In this document: positions 1 through 8,361 of the stretch, one piece after another
Layout of the letters: every line of letters starts with the position of its first letter
How positions within the stretch are numbered: position 1 is the stretch's first letter
From: Crocinitomicaceae bacterium
GTDB lineage: Bacteria; Bacteroidota; Bacteroidia; Flavobacteriales_D; Crocinitomicaceae
Assembly: GCA_024639405.1 (NCBI GenBank)
Contig: JAHEIL010000002.1
Coordinates: 62,001 to 126,000 of the forward strand
Length of the DNA stretch: 64,000 nucleotides
Direction: 5' to 3'
Program-made: the position numbers and the translations under genes
Notes under the pieces: model-generated
Database searches by the model: none
What the model was told of the DNA's origin: nothing
Seen by the model: only the letters and a program-made list of their open reading frames with translations

Positions 1-1
1 A

Positions 2-1573
2 TTCGTAGATGGAAAGCAGGTTTGCATTGCTGGAAGAATGATGAGTCAACGTGTAATGGGTAAAGCTTCATTCGCAGAATTACAAGATTCTTCTGGCAGA
101 ATTCAAGTGTATTTCAACCGCGATGAAATTTGTCCAGGTGAAGATAAAACCTTGTACAATGACGTATTTAAAAAATTATTGGACTTAGGTGATTTCATCG
201 GTGTTAAAGGATATGTTTTCAAAACACAAGTAGGTGAAACATCTATTCATGTGCAAGAATTTACACTTTTAAGTAAATCATTAAAACCGTTGCCACTTCC
301 AAAAATAGATGCAGAAGGCAAAATACACGATGCGTTTACTGATCCTGAAATGCGTTACAGACAACGTTATGCTGATTTAGTCGTAAATCCTCAGGTAAAA
401 GATATTTTCATCAAACGAACAAAATTGTTCTCTGCAATGCGTCAATTTTTCAATGACGCTGGATATATGGAAGTTGAAACTCCTGTTTTGCAATCCATTC
501 CTGGTGGCGCAGCTGCTCGTCCGTTTGTGACACACCACAACGCTTTAGACATTCCTTTGTACATGCGTATTGCGAATGAATTGTACTTGAAACGATTAAT
601 TGTTGGTGGATTTGATGGTGTGTACGAATTTTCTAAAAACTTTAGAAATGAAGGGATGGATCGCACGCATAACCCTGAATTTACAGCAATGGAAATCTAT
701 GTTTCGTACAAAGATTACAATTGGATGATGGATTTCACGGAACGACTTTTAGAACATTGTGCAATTGAAGTGAACGGTTCTTCTGAAACAACATTTGGAG
801 AACATACAATAAACTTTAAAGCACCATACAAACGTGTAACGATGCGTCAATCAATTATTGATTTCACAGGATTTGATATTGCTGGGAAAACGGAAGAAGA
901 ATTGTTTGAAGCTGCAAAAAGTATGGGAATTGCTGTTGATTCAACAATGGGTAAAGGAAAATTAATCGATGAAATTTTTGGGGAGAAATGTGAAGGAAAC
1001 TACATTCAACCAACTTTTATCACTGATTATCCAAAAGAAATGTCGCCATTGTGTAAAGAACACCGCGATAATCCTGAGCTAACAGAACGCTTTGAATTAA
1101 TGGTTTGTGGAAAAGAAGTTGCCAATGCTTATTCTGAATTAAACGATCCAATCGATCAACGTGAACGCTTTGAAGAACAAGTACGTTTATCTGAAAAAGG
1201 AGACGATGAAGCGGGACAATTCATCGATTATGATTTCTTGCGCTCCCTGGAATACGGAATGCCGCCAACATCTGGCTTAGGCATTGGTATGGACCGATTA
1301 ATTATGTATTTAACCAACAATCCTTCGATTCAAGAAGTATTGTTCTTCCCACAAATGCGTCCAGAAGTTCACCAACAAAAAGTGGAACTAAGTGACAATG
1401 AAAAATTCATCTTTGATAGTTTACAAAAAGAACAAAAGATGGCACTTTTACGCTTGAAAGAATTGGTTAATTTAAGTAACAAAGCGTGGGATGTAAGTGT
1501 TAAAAATCTTACGAAACAAGGCTTAGTTAAAGTGACTAAAATTGACGAAGAATTATTAATAGAAATTCTGTAA
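2..1573 (+). CDS. lysS: Lysyl-tRNA synthetase, class II (5' truncated by window)
   Basis: Charges tRNA-Lys with lysine in the cytoplasm. The reading frame is open back to the window edge, so the first ATG at 38 is internal to the gene and the true start lies outside. The visible part begins in the OB-fold anticodon-binding domain ([19 protein letters not shown]). The class II catalytic core follows, with motif 2 ([14 protein letters not shown]) and motif 3 (GLGIGMDRL, about residue 412 counted from the ATG at 38). After the core there is an extra tail of about 70 residues (from [12 protein letters not shown]) that short bacterial LysS proteins lack; I believe such a tail is common in Bacteroidetes LysS. 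The gene is followed directly by a strong terminator. The family assignment is certain; only the N-terminus is missing. Confidence 0.97.
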   Translation, partial: FVDGKQVCIAGRMMSQRVMGKASFAELQDSSGRIQVYFNRDEICPGEDKTLYNDVFKKLLDLGDFIGVKGYVFKTQVGETSIHVQEFTLLSKSLKPLPLPKIDAEGKIHDAFTDPEMRYRQRYADLVVNPQVKDIFIKRTKLFSAMRQFFNDAGYMEVETPVLQSIPGGAAARPFVTHHNALDIPLYMRIANELYLKRLIVGGFDGVYEFSKNFRNEGMDRTHNPEFTAMEIYVSYKDYNWMMDFTERLLEHCAIEVNGSSETTFGEHTINFKAPYKRVTMRQSIIDFTGFDIAGKTEEELFEAAKSMGIAVDSTMGKGKLIDEIFGEKCEGNYIQPTFITDYPKEMSPLCKEHRDNPELTERFELMVCGKEVANAYSELNDPIDQRERFEEQVRLSEKGDDEAGQFIDYDFLRSLEYGMPPTSGLGIGMDRLIMYLTNNPSIQEVLFFPQMRPEVHQQKVELSDNEKFIFDSLQKEQKMALLRLKELVNLSNKAWDVSVKNLTKQGLVKVTKIDEELLIEIL

Positions 1574-1592
1574 TACTACTTTATTAATTTAT

Positions 1593-1630
1593 AAAAGGCT
1601 GTTCAAGAAATTATTGAACAGCCTTTTTTT
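1593..1630. terminator. Bidirectional intrinsic terminator between lysS and the AAA ATPase gene
   Basis: A perfect 14-bp inverted repeat (1593-1606 with 1614-1627, loop GAAATTA) runs into a T tract on the plus strand. A-richness on the other side gives a short U tail on the minus strand. It sits between two convergent genes, so it can serve both lysS and the gene ending at 1653. Confidence 0.9.
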
Positions 1631-1652
1631 TGAAGTATTTTTCATAAATGAT

Positions 1653-2840
1653 TCAATACAAAAAACCAAACAACCAAAGTGGAATGGTCTTTCCATCTCC
1701 ATATTCGATGTTGTCTGCAGCAATGTAACTTTCTTTTATATTTTTGAGTTGTTTTCGGGTTTTTGATTTTCCACCAATCTCAAATGTATATTTATTGTCA
1801 ACTAAAAAATCACTTGCTACACTACTCGTTACATCATATACATTTGCTACTTGATTGTAAAAAAAACATTCTCGCAAGGTGCCTTCTTGAAAATTTGTGC
1901 GCGTCAATGCATAAATTGTGTTGGGATGATGCAAGAATACTTTTTCTGGTTTTGCCAATACTGCATCCGAAGATGAATTACTTCGCAATAAATTCAAAAT
2001 ACGCGATTCCTCTAAATAAGTAAGGTACAACATAACCGTATTACGGGAAACACCAATATCAGCAGCAAGTTTCGAAACATTTGGTTGAAACGGAACAGCG
2101 GTAGCAACAAGGTATAAAAGTTTTTTTAATTTATGAATGTACTGCACATCAACATGCCGTAAATAAGGTAAATCAACTTCTAACATCAATGTAATGGTAT
2201 TCATTAATTTTCGGTGATACGAATTCGTGCTTTCCAAATAAAACGGATAATACCCATTTTTTAAATAGGCTTCAAAATGAACAAAAGGTTTTACTTTTTT
2301 TACTAGCTCTTTCGACAGTGATTCATGATTTGAAATTATTTCTTCTAAAGAATATTTATCTAATGCTTGTTTTGTTTCAATTTGTAAATATTCTCTAAAC
2401 GATAAGCCATTCATCGTGTATAAAACCGCTCTTCTGCTTAAATCTGCTTTACCTTTATAGATGTGTAACAAAGAAGAGCCTGTGAAAACAACGTTTAATT
2501 TTCGGTAACGATCGTAAATGTTTTTTAATTCTTGCGACCAATTTTCATATTTATGAATTTCGTCTAAAAACAGGTGTGTGCCTCCACGTTTAATCCAATC
2601 ATCTGCAAAATCAACAAGTGTATTCGTTGTGAAATAAATATCATCTACACTTACATACAACGCTTTTGAATCGTTCGGCAATTTATTTTTTATATGGTGA
2701 AGAAGATACGTTGTCTTTCCAACACCTCGCGCACCGGTAACACCAATTAATCGATCGTTCCAATCAATCGATAAATCTCTATCAAATTGCCAATCAAGCT
2801 CTTCTATTGTTCTGTTGTGACTATCAATTAATGAATTCAT
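1653..2840 (-). CDS. AAA family ATPase, DUF4143-type
   Basis: A 395-residue protein of the widespread AAA_14/DUF4143 ATPase family, whose cellular role is unsettled. Visible features: Walker A GARGVGKT (residues 36-43), Walker B LFLDE (90-94), a sensor-1-like VVFTGSS (117-123), paired arginines just after it (DLSRRAVLY), and a C-terminal half containing a predicted winged-helix segment (VSKLAADIGVSRNTVMLYLTYLEESRIL) followed by the nuclease-like DUF4143 fold. It stands alone with its own promoter and shares a terminator with lysS. These genes are often spread by transfer, but codon and base use here look like the neighbours. Function not assigned. Confidence 0.88.
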   Translation of the reverse strand: MNSLIDSHNRTIEELDWQFDRDLSIDWNDRLIGVTGARGVGKTTYLLHHIKNKLPNDSKALYVSVDDIYFTTNTLVDFADDWIKRGGTHLFLDEIHKYENWSQELKNIYDRYRKLNVVFTGSSLLHIYKGKADLSRRAVLYTMNGLSFREYLQIETKQALDKYSLEEIISNHESLSKELVKKVKPFVHFEAYLKNGYYPFYLESTNSYHRKLMNTITLMLEVDLPYLRHVDVQYIHKLKKLLYLVATAVPFQPNVSKLAADIGVSRNTVMLYLTYLEESRILNLLRSNSSSDAVLAKPEKVFLHHPNTIYALTRTNFQEGTLRECFFYNQVANVYDVTSSVASDFLVDNKYTFEIGGKSKTRKQLKNIKESYIAADNIEYGDGKTIPLWLFGFLY

Positions 2841-2857
2841 TGTTCTCTACATTTCCA

Positions 2858-2888
2858 CAAATGTACAAAATTGCATTATATACACAAC
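2858..2888 (-). promoter_or_regulatory. Bacteroidetes-type promoter of the AAA ATPase gene
   Basis: On the minus strand the -7 box is TACATTTG (2858-2865), which fits TAnnTTTG exactly. A GTTG (2885-2888, three of four bases of TTTG) lies 19 bp upstream. The expected transcript starts about 10 bases before the ATG at 2840. Confidence 0.45.
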
Positions 2889-3055
2889 ATTATTTCTGTT
2901 TTTTGCAATCTTAAGATAACATTTTATGTAATATTTGTAATGTATAGATTACAATTTTAGATTATTTTGCAATTTCAAAATAGCATTTTAATAAAATAAT
3001 GTTAAAATCAATAGAATTTTGAGCGAAAAAAAGCTTTGTTGAGACACAAAAATAA

Positions 3056-3868
3056 TTATTTCGGCAACCTTGCTACCATCAATTTGTATTCTTTTTTGAA
3101 ATCTTTTGTTCCTTGGCAACCCATCGTTGTTTTTGTGTTTTTAAAATCAGTAATACGATTTCCTGGATCTGGATGAGTACTTAAAAATTCGGGTTGTTTA
3201 GCTCCGCCTAATGCTTGAATTTTTTCAAAAAAACCAGCGCCTGCATCCGCGTTATATTCTAATGAACATAAATAAAGTACAGAGCGCTTATCCGCTTCTG
3301 ATTCGTGAGAGCGAGAAAATTTAAGTCCAATTAATGAACCTGTAATTTGTTTAAGAGCAGCTAGATCACCAGCCAATGCATCCATTAAAAACTGTAATCC
3401 GTATTGTGTTGTCATTTGTCTGGTAGAATGTCTCATGTCTGCATGGCCAATTTCGTGACCCAAAACTCCTGCAAATTGATCTTCAGAATCTAAAAATTTT
3501 AAAATACCTGTATAAATATAGATGTAACCACCTGGCGTACAAAAAGCATTCATGACGCTATCGTTTTTAATGACTCTTAAACGCCATTTGAATTCATCTT
3601 TGTAATCTACTTTACCAGAATTTAAAATGTTATCTCGAACTTTGTATAAATAAGTGTACACATCTTTGTACTTTACTGAATCCAATAATGGATATTCTTT
3701 CGTGTTTTGATCTATTTCAGCTGCTACTTTTGCTCCTAACTCAATGTCTTGTTGTAGGGTGAACACATTGACTCCTTTCCCTTTACTTTTGGGATCTAAA
3801 AGACTACACGATTGAACAATCAATCCACTAACAATAATAGAGATAAATAGTTTGAATTTTGGTTTCAT
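3056..3868 (-). CDS. M48-family zinc metalloprotease, lipoprotein
   Basis: A membrane-anchored Zn peptidase, probably in the periplasm, in the group of BepA/LoiP-like proteases that handle damaged or misassembled envelope proteins (role inferred from the family). It has a lipoprotein signal with lipobox VQSC (Cys21), the HEXXH zinc site HEIGH (138-142), and the downstream glutamate ligand in SRSHESEADK (E191). At 270 residues it has normal length and no TPR extension as in BepA. It is the last gene of the rpoN operon, 21 bp after the PAP2-like gene. Confidence 0.92.
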   Translation of the reverse strand: MKPKFKLFISIIVSGLIVQSCSLLDPKSKGKGVNVFTLQQDIELGAKVAAEIDQNTKEYPLLDSVKYKDVYTYLYKVRDNILNSGKVDYKDEFKWRLRVIKNDSVMNAFCTPGGYIYIYTGILKFLDSEDQFAGVLGHEIGHADMRHSTRQMTTQYGLQFLMDALAGDLAALKQITGSLIGLKFSRSHESEADKRSVLYLCSLEYNADAGAGFFEKIQALGGAKQPEFLSTHPDPGNRITDFKNTKTTMGCQGTKDFKKEYKLMVARLPK

Positions 3869-3889
3869 AGAATAAGGATTAAATAAAAA

Positions 3890-4540
3890 TTAGATATGTG
3901 GGTAATAATAATTGGCTACAAACGTAATAACTAGAGCCAATGCCCATCCCGAATACACTTCTGTTTCTGTATGTTTTTTAAGATACAAGCGTGACGATAT
4001 TGTCAAAGCAGAAGCTAGAATAACTGCAAAGAACACCCAAAATTGAAATTGCTCTTGGTTCAAATAATACGCAAAAATAAAACCAGTTAAGATTCCAGCA
4101 CCACCACCATGTAAACTAATTTTTATCCAACGATTGATAATGGTGTAGAAAAAAGTCACTAATACACCCGACAAAGGCAGGGAGAAAATAAATTTAGGAT
4201 TACCTGCTGGAACACGCAATAAAAATAGAACATACAACAACAAACAAAAAGATAGCATGATGTACATTGGAATACTACGTTCCCTCCTATTTTCCATGTC
4301 AATGGTTGAAATCACATTTCGCATGCGCAATAACAAAAAAGATGCTGCTGGAGCAATGGCACTAAAAACAACAAACATGTATAACACAATACTTTTTGCT
4401 TCATCATTTAAGTAATATAATGAATCATTGTTGTACAATTCTCCATTACTTGAAGGCATATACAATGCTAAAATTAAACCATAAATTGGCATTAATAATG
4501 GAAGGAAAATCCACGAAAAAAAATGGGCGATGTAATTCAT
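3890..4540 (-). CDS. PAP2-like integral membrane protein
   Basis: A 216-residue protein with about six hydrophobic segments. The C-terminal half resembles the PAP2 phosphatase fold: SLHGGGAG sits where PSGH is expected, and SRLYLKKHTETE matches the SRx5Hx3D motif except that the last Asp is Glu. The first motif (KX6RP) is only vaguely matched by ENRRERSIP. It could dephosphorylate a lipid such as undecaprenyl diphosphate or phosphatidate, or it may have lost activity. The start overlaps the rpoN stop by 4 bp (ATGA), so the two genes are translationally coupled. Confidence 0.7.
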   Translation of the reverse strand: MNYIAHFFSWIFLPLLMPIYGLILALYMPSSNGELYNNDSLYYLNDEAKSIVLYMFVVFSAIAPAASFLLLRMRNVISTIDMENRRERSIPMYIMLSFCLLLYVLFLLRVPAGNPKFIFSLPLSGVLVTFFYTIINRWIKISLHGGGAGILTGFIFAYYLNQEQFQFWVFFAVILASALTISSRLYLKKHTETEVYSGWALALVITFVANYYYPHI

Positions 4541-5988
4541 AATTCTTTTCTTAAACGAGCAACTGGAATGTTCAATTGTTCTCTGTATTTTGCGACTGTT
4601 CTTCGGGCAATGTTATACCCTTTTTCATTTAATAATTCAGCTAATTTCTCATCAGTTAAGGGACGTTTTTTCTTTTCGCCCTCGATTGCTTCTGATAAAA
4701 TTTTCTTTACTTCTCTAGTTGAAACTTCTTCGCCAGAATCAGTTGATAAGGACTCAGAGAAAAAATATTTGAGTGAAAAAATACCAAAACTTGTTTGAAC
4801 GTATTTACTATTAGCTACGCGAGAAACTGTAGAAATATCTAAACCAATTAATTCAGCAATGTCTTTTAAAATCATTGGTTTTAAATTGGTTTCATCGCCT
4901 GTTAAAAAATAGCTGCGTTGATAATTCATGATTGCATTCATCGTTAACAATAAAGTATTTTGGCGTTGTTTTATGGCGTCTATAAACCATTTAGCACCAT
5001 CTAATTTTTGCTTTACAAATTGAACTGCTTCACGCTCAGATTTTGATTTTTTTGTTCCTTCAGAATAGGTTCGAAGCATTTGCTCGTATTCGCGGCTGAC
5101 TTTTAAATCAGGAGCATTTCTACCATTTAATGTCAACTCCAATTTACCTTCGTAATCAACAATCATAAAATCAGGAATGATTTGTTGATGGTTTTTTGAA
5201 GATTCTATCATTGAACCACCTGGCTTTGGATTCAATTTAAGTATTTCTTCGATGGCCTCTTTTAAATCATTGTCTTCGATTTCTAATTTCTTTGCAATTT
5301 TATCGTAGTGCTTTTTGGTAAACTCTTCAAAAAACTGTTCTAAGATTATTTTTGCAGTAAATTTTGTAATATCACCATCTTGTTTGCGATTTATTTGAAG
5401 CAACAAACATTCTTGCAAATTTCTAGCGCCAACTCCAGCTGGATCTAATTCTTGTATAACGTGCAATAAACTACTAACTTCTTCTTTATCAGTAAAAACA
5501 TTTGCTGAAAAGGCTAAATCATCAACGATTGATTCCAATTCTCTATTTAAATAACCCGATTCATCTAAATTTCCTATAAGAGTCGTAGCAATCATAAATT
5601 CATGCTCATCCAAATACAATAAATGCAATTGTTCTTCTAACTTTTCTTGAAAAGATGCTTCGCCTGATAACGGTATAACGCGTTCTTCATCATCTTTAGA
5701 AGAATTATTGGCTTTCGTTTTATAATCAGATCCTTCTTCATCAATGTATTCTGAAATATCAAAATCTTCGGAATCGTTGTTATCGAAATCATCTTCAAAA
5801 TCATCCTGCTCTTCAAAATCATCCTCGTTCTTTTCAAGACCCTCTTCTAATGCTGGATTTTCTTCAATTTCTTGCTTAATTCGTTGATCTAATTCCATCG
5901 TAGGAACCTGCAACAATTTCATCAATTGAATTTGCTGAGGAGAGAGTCGTTGCTCTAATTTTTGAGAAAGATATTGCTTTAAAGCCAT
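4537..5988 (-). CDS. rpoN: RNA polymerase sigma-54 factor
   Basis: Sigma factor for -24/-12 promoters, dependent on AAA activators. Region I is Gln/Leu rich (LKQYLSQKLEQRLSPQQIQLM), followed by a very acidic region II (roughly residues 45-85), the core-binding and central domains, and the C-terminal RpoN box ARRTVAKYRE. I chose the ATG at 5988, because the frame upstream to 6000 offers only a TTG and region I normally begins MxLKQ. The gene heads a minus-strand operon with a PAP2-like membrane protein and an M48 protease. No enhancer-binding activator is in this window. Confidence 0.96.
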   Translation of the reverse strand: MALKQYLSQKLEQRLSPQQIQLMKLLQVPTMELDQRIKQEIEENPALEEGLEKNEDDFEEQDDFEDDFDNNDSEDFDISEYIDEEGSDYKTKANNSSKDDEERVIPLSGEASFQEKLEEQLHLLYLDEHEFMIATTLIGNLDESGYLNRELESIVDDLAFSANVFTDKEEVSSLLHVIQELDPAGVGARNLQECLLLQINRKQDGDITKFTAKIILEQFFEEFTKKHYDKIAKKLEIEDNDLKEAIEEILKLNPKPGGSMIESSKNHQQIIPDFMIVDYEGKLELTLNGRNAPDLKVSREYEQMLRTYSEGTKKSKSEREAVQFVKQKLDGAKWFIDAIKQRQNTLLLTMNAIMNYQRSYFLTGDETNLKPMILKDIAELIGLDISTVSRVANSKYVQTSFGIFSLKYFFSESLSTDSGEEVSTREVKKILSEAIEGEKKKRPLTDEKLAELLNEKGYNIARRTVAKYREQLNIPVARLRKEL

Positions 5989-6057
5989 CTTATTAATCAA
6001 CTAAGTTTGTTTCTGGTTATATTTTGGTATACTTTGTAAAATCTTGCTTTATTGATT

Positions 6058-6091
6058 CAAATATACGTTAAAATTTAAAAAATAAAACAAA
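6058..6091 (-). promoter_or_regulatory. Candidate promoter of the rpoN operon
   Basis: Minus-strand TATATTTG (6058-6065) fits the -7 consensus TAnnTTTG, with TTTG (6088-6091) 22 bp upstream. The leader to the ATG at 5988 would be about 60 nt. Confidence 0.45.
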
Positions 6092-6112
6092 ATTTGAATA
6101 CATCATAACTAT

Positions 6113-6463
6113 TTAGGAGGATACTTTACTGTTAATTGTCCAACCAATTACTGCCGCCCGCTGTTTTGCCATTGTTGCCTTTTCACCACTAAATAACGCA
6201 TCAACTGTTTCATTAAATAAGCTCAACCACTGGTCAAAATGAATTTTTTCTAAGGGCATTTTAAGATGTTTATCCGTCACATTTGTAGTGTAACCTGGTT
6301 CATCTAACAATGCAAACGACCAAAAATGAATCATCTTAGGCAAATGAGCTTCGAAATTTAACCGTTGAAAAAATGGTGCTAATAACGCGTCACCTAATAC
6401 TTTATCATAAAACGTATTGACAAGTAAAGCAACATCTGATTGTGTTTGAATATCTTTCAACAT
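6113..6463 (-). CDS. Group III truncated haemoglobin
   Basis: A 116-residue haem protein of the 2-on-2 globin fold. The pattern FYDKVLGDALLAPFF, then HFWSFALL, then KHLKMP, then HFDQWLSLFNETVDALF is that of group III (Campylobacter Ctb-like) globins; His66 aligns with the proximal haem ligand (F8). Family members bind O2/NO and have been linked to nitrosative or oxidative stress and oxygen handling. It is the last gene of a tight set after the gamma-carbonic-anhydrase-like gene (3 bp gap), which suggests co-expression; the functional link is not obvious. Confidence 0.9.
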   Translation of the reverse strand: MLKDIQTQSDVALLVNTFYDKVLGDALLAPFFQRLNFEAHLPKMIHFWSFALLDEPGYTTNVTDKHLKMPLEKIHFDQWLSLFNETVDALFSGEKATMAKQRAAVIGWTINSKVSS

Positions 6464-6466
6464 GGA

Positions 6467-6982
6467 TTATTTTTTAAACCAACTTGAATACATTAAATAA
6501 TTATCTGCAATGCGTTGCACTTCTCCTTTAAACAGTTCAGGAGAAAGTGTTTTTACTTTTTTAGCAGGAATTCCAGCGTATATACTCCAAGATTCTATTC
6601 GTGTACCCTCTAACAAAACAGCACCTGCTGCAATAATACAATTAGATTCAATGTAGCAATTATCCATTACAATTGCACCCATTCCAATTAATACGTTGTC
6701 CTCAACAGTACAACCATGAACCAATGCATTGTGTCCAACAGAAACATTATTCCCCAATTCAACCGTTGTTTTTTCATAGGTACAATGTAAAACTGCACCG
6801 TCTTGAATATTTACTTTGTTACCCAATTTAATGGAATTCACATCACCTCTTATAACTGCATTGAACCAAACGGAACATTGATCTCCCATTTCAACATCTC
6901 CAACGATCGTTGCATTGGGTGCCAACCAACAATCGTTTCCCATTTTAGGTTCTTTTCCTCTGCATTCTAATAATAAAGCCAT
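6467..6982 (-). CDS. Gamma-carbonic-anhydrase-like hexapeptide repeat protein
   Basis: A left-handed beta-helix trimer-forming protein of the YrdA/CaiE/gamma-CA family, 171 residues, cytoplasmic. Hexapeptide repeats run through residues 15-135. The three metal-binding histidines of the family are present: His66 (AVLHC), His84 (VGHN) and His89 (LVHGC). Many homologues bind zinc but have weak or no measured carbonic anhydrase activity, so the reaction is not certain. It lies 10 bp after the alkD-like gene and 3 bp before the truncated haemoglobin gene. Confidence 0.88.
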   Translation of the reverse strand: MALLLECRGKEPKMGNDCWLAPNATIVGDVEMGDQCSVWFNAVIRGDVNSIKLGNKVNIQDGAVLHCTYEKTTVELGNNVSVGHNALVHGCTVEDNVLIGMGAIVMDNCYIESNCIIAAGAVLLEGTRIESWSIYAGIPAKKVKTLSPELFKGEVQRIADNYLMYSSWFKK

Positions 6983-6992
6983 TTGTATATTT

Positions 6993-7679
6993 TTAAATGT
7001 ATTTCGTTGCTTCTCGATAGGCTAATCCTGACAATTTTATCTCTTTAACAAAATCTCTAACCTCATCAGGAGCAAATTTACTGTATTGTCTTAATGACCA
7101 ACCAATAGCCTTTTGAATAAAAAACTCTTTGTTGGGTTGAAATTGAACGATTAAACTTTTAAGCAACTCAAAATCAACTTCTTTTTTATATTTTAATTGA
7201 AAAATTAAACATGAACGATTGATCCAGAAATTTGATTCGTTCCTCCAATCTTCAACAAATTCTTTTACCATTTCAGGAAATTTCTTAGCAAATTTCCCTA
7301 AATAATTGGAAGCTATTGCATCGACGGAATCCCACCAAGTTTTGTTCTCAATGAGCCATCTTAATTGTTTAATATCTTCTGGATGAATCCATTCTTTTTT
7401 CCATGAGTTCAACCAATCTATAGCAACATATTGGTATTCACGTTGGTCTTTTTCCCATAATTCCATTAGTATTTCCCAACGCTGTTCAAAGGATAAATCT
7501 TTTGGCAACTGAGATACCCATACTTTTTGAATTCGTTTTCTATCTTCTGCTTTTATACCATAAAACAAAAAACGATCTTTCATGTATTTTGACATGGAAA
7601 GACCGTTCTGTTCGTTTCGATATTTTAAAAATTCAGCGGATAAAAAACTTATGAATGCTGAACTATTGAATGTCTCCAT
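6993..7679 (-). CDS. DNA alkylation repair protein, AlkD-like HEAT-repeat family
   Basis: A 228-residue all-helical protein of the DNA_alkylation_repair family (AlkD/AlkC-type glycosylases that excise bulky or cationic N3/N7-alkyl purines). Typical segments are visible: YGIKAEDRKRIQK, the Trp-rich turn WDSVDAIASNYLG and the closing LSGLAYREATKYI. The family assignment rests on overall resemblance; I cannot show which substrate it uses. It starts the three-gene set alkD-like, gamma-CA-like, globin. A TACTTTTG -7-like box lies at 7697-7704 (minus) in the short gap before it. Confidence 0.85.
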   Translation of the reverse strand: METFNSSAFISFLSAEFLKYRNEQNGLSMSKYMKDRFLFYGIKAEDRKRIQKVWVSQLPKDLSFEQRWEILMELWEKDQREYQYVAIDWLNSWKKEWIHPEDIKQLRWLIENKTWWDSVDAIASNYLGKFAKKFPEMVKEFVEDWRNESNFWINRSCLIFQLKYKKEVDFELLKSLIVQFQPNKEFFIQKAIGWSLRQYSKFAPDEVRDFVKEIKLSGLAYREATKYI

Positions 7680-7719
7680 ACTATTTCTGTTGACTTCAAA
7701 AGTAAGGATTTATTAGGTA

Positions 7720-8355
7720 TTAAATTGATAATTGATACACTTCATTTAAACTTTTGTTATCTTTTAATGTAACATTTAAATCATTAATTAAACCATCATG
7801 AATGTCATATACCCATCCATGAATATGTATTTGTTGTTCTTTTTTCCACGCATTTTGAATGATAGATGTTTTAGCTAAATCTAACACTTGTTCACTCACG
7901 TTTAACTCTACAAAGCGATTGAAGCGTTCTTTTTCATTTTCAATCTTATCTAATTCCTCGTAATGAAAACGATATACATCTTTAATATGGCGAATCCAAT
8001 TGTCAATTAATCCAATGTGTGAATTCCCCATTGCTGCTTTTACACCTCCACAACCGTAATGTCCACAAACGATCACATGCTTTACTTTTAAGACATTAAC
8101 AGCATAGTCTAAAACACTTAACATACTAATATCCGTATGAATTACCATGTTAGCGATGTTGCGGTGAACAAATACTTCTCCTGGAGCAGCACCAATGATT
8201 TCATTAGCAGGAACACGGCTATCTGAGCAACCAATCCACAAAAGAGGCGGTTCTTGACCATCTGCTAAACGCGTGAAAAACTCAGGATCTTTCGCCAAAT
8301 TTCTATTGACCCATTCTTTGTTATTTTCTATTAATTTATTGTAAAATGCTTCCAT
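7720..8355 (-). CDS. Beta-class carbonic anhydrase
   Basis: Interconverts CO2 and bicarbonate in the cytoplasm. All active-site residues are present: Cys43, Asp45 and Arg47 in CSDSRVP, and His99 and Cys102 in CGHYGCGG. The length of 211 residues is normal for the family. It follows the SulP transporter gene by only 6 bp, and the pair is a known arrangement in which SulP-type proteins move bicarbonate or other anions. The most likely joint role is supply of bicarbonate for carboxylases (inference). Confidence 0.96.
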   Translation of the reverse strand: MEAFYNKLIENNKEWVNRNLAKDPEFFTRLADGQEPPLLWIGCSDSRVPANEIIGAAPGEVFVHRNIANMVIHTDISMLSVLDYAVNVLKVKHVIVCGHYGCGGVKAAMGNSHIGLIDNWIRHIKDVYRFHYEELDKIENEKERFNRFVELNVSEQVLDLAKTSIIQNAWKKEQQIHIHGWVYDIHDGLINDLNVTLKDNKSLNEVYQLSI

Positions 8356-8361
8356 AAATTC

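Noticed and set aside
442-666. Minus-strand open frame inside lysS
   Set aside because: It lies in a strongly conserved coding region on the other strand and its product has no domain; it is a shadow frame. The same applies to opposite-strand or other-frame ORFs inside atpA (28041-28508), porW, metG, accC and pgi.
1653-2840. Defence-system or toxin gene for the AAA ATPase
   Set aside because: No partner gene, nuclease motif or island boundary is seen; DUF4143 ATPases are common single genes.
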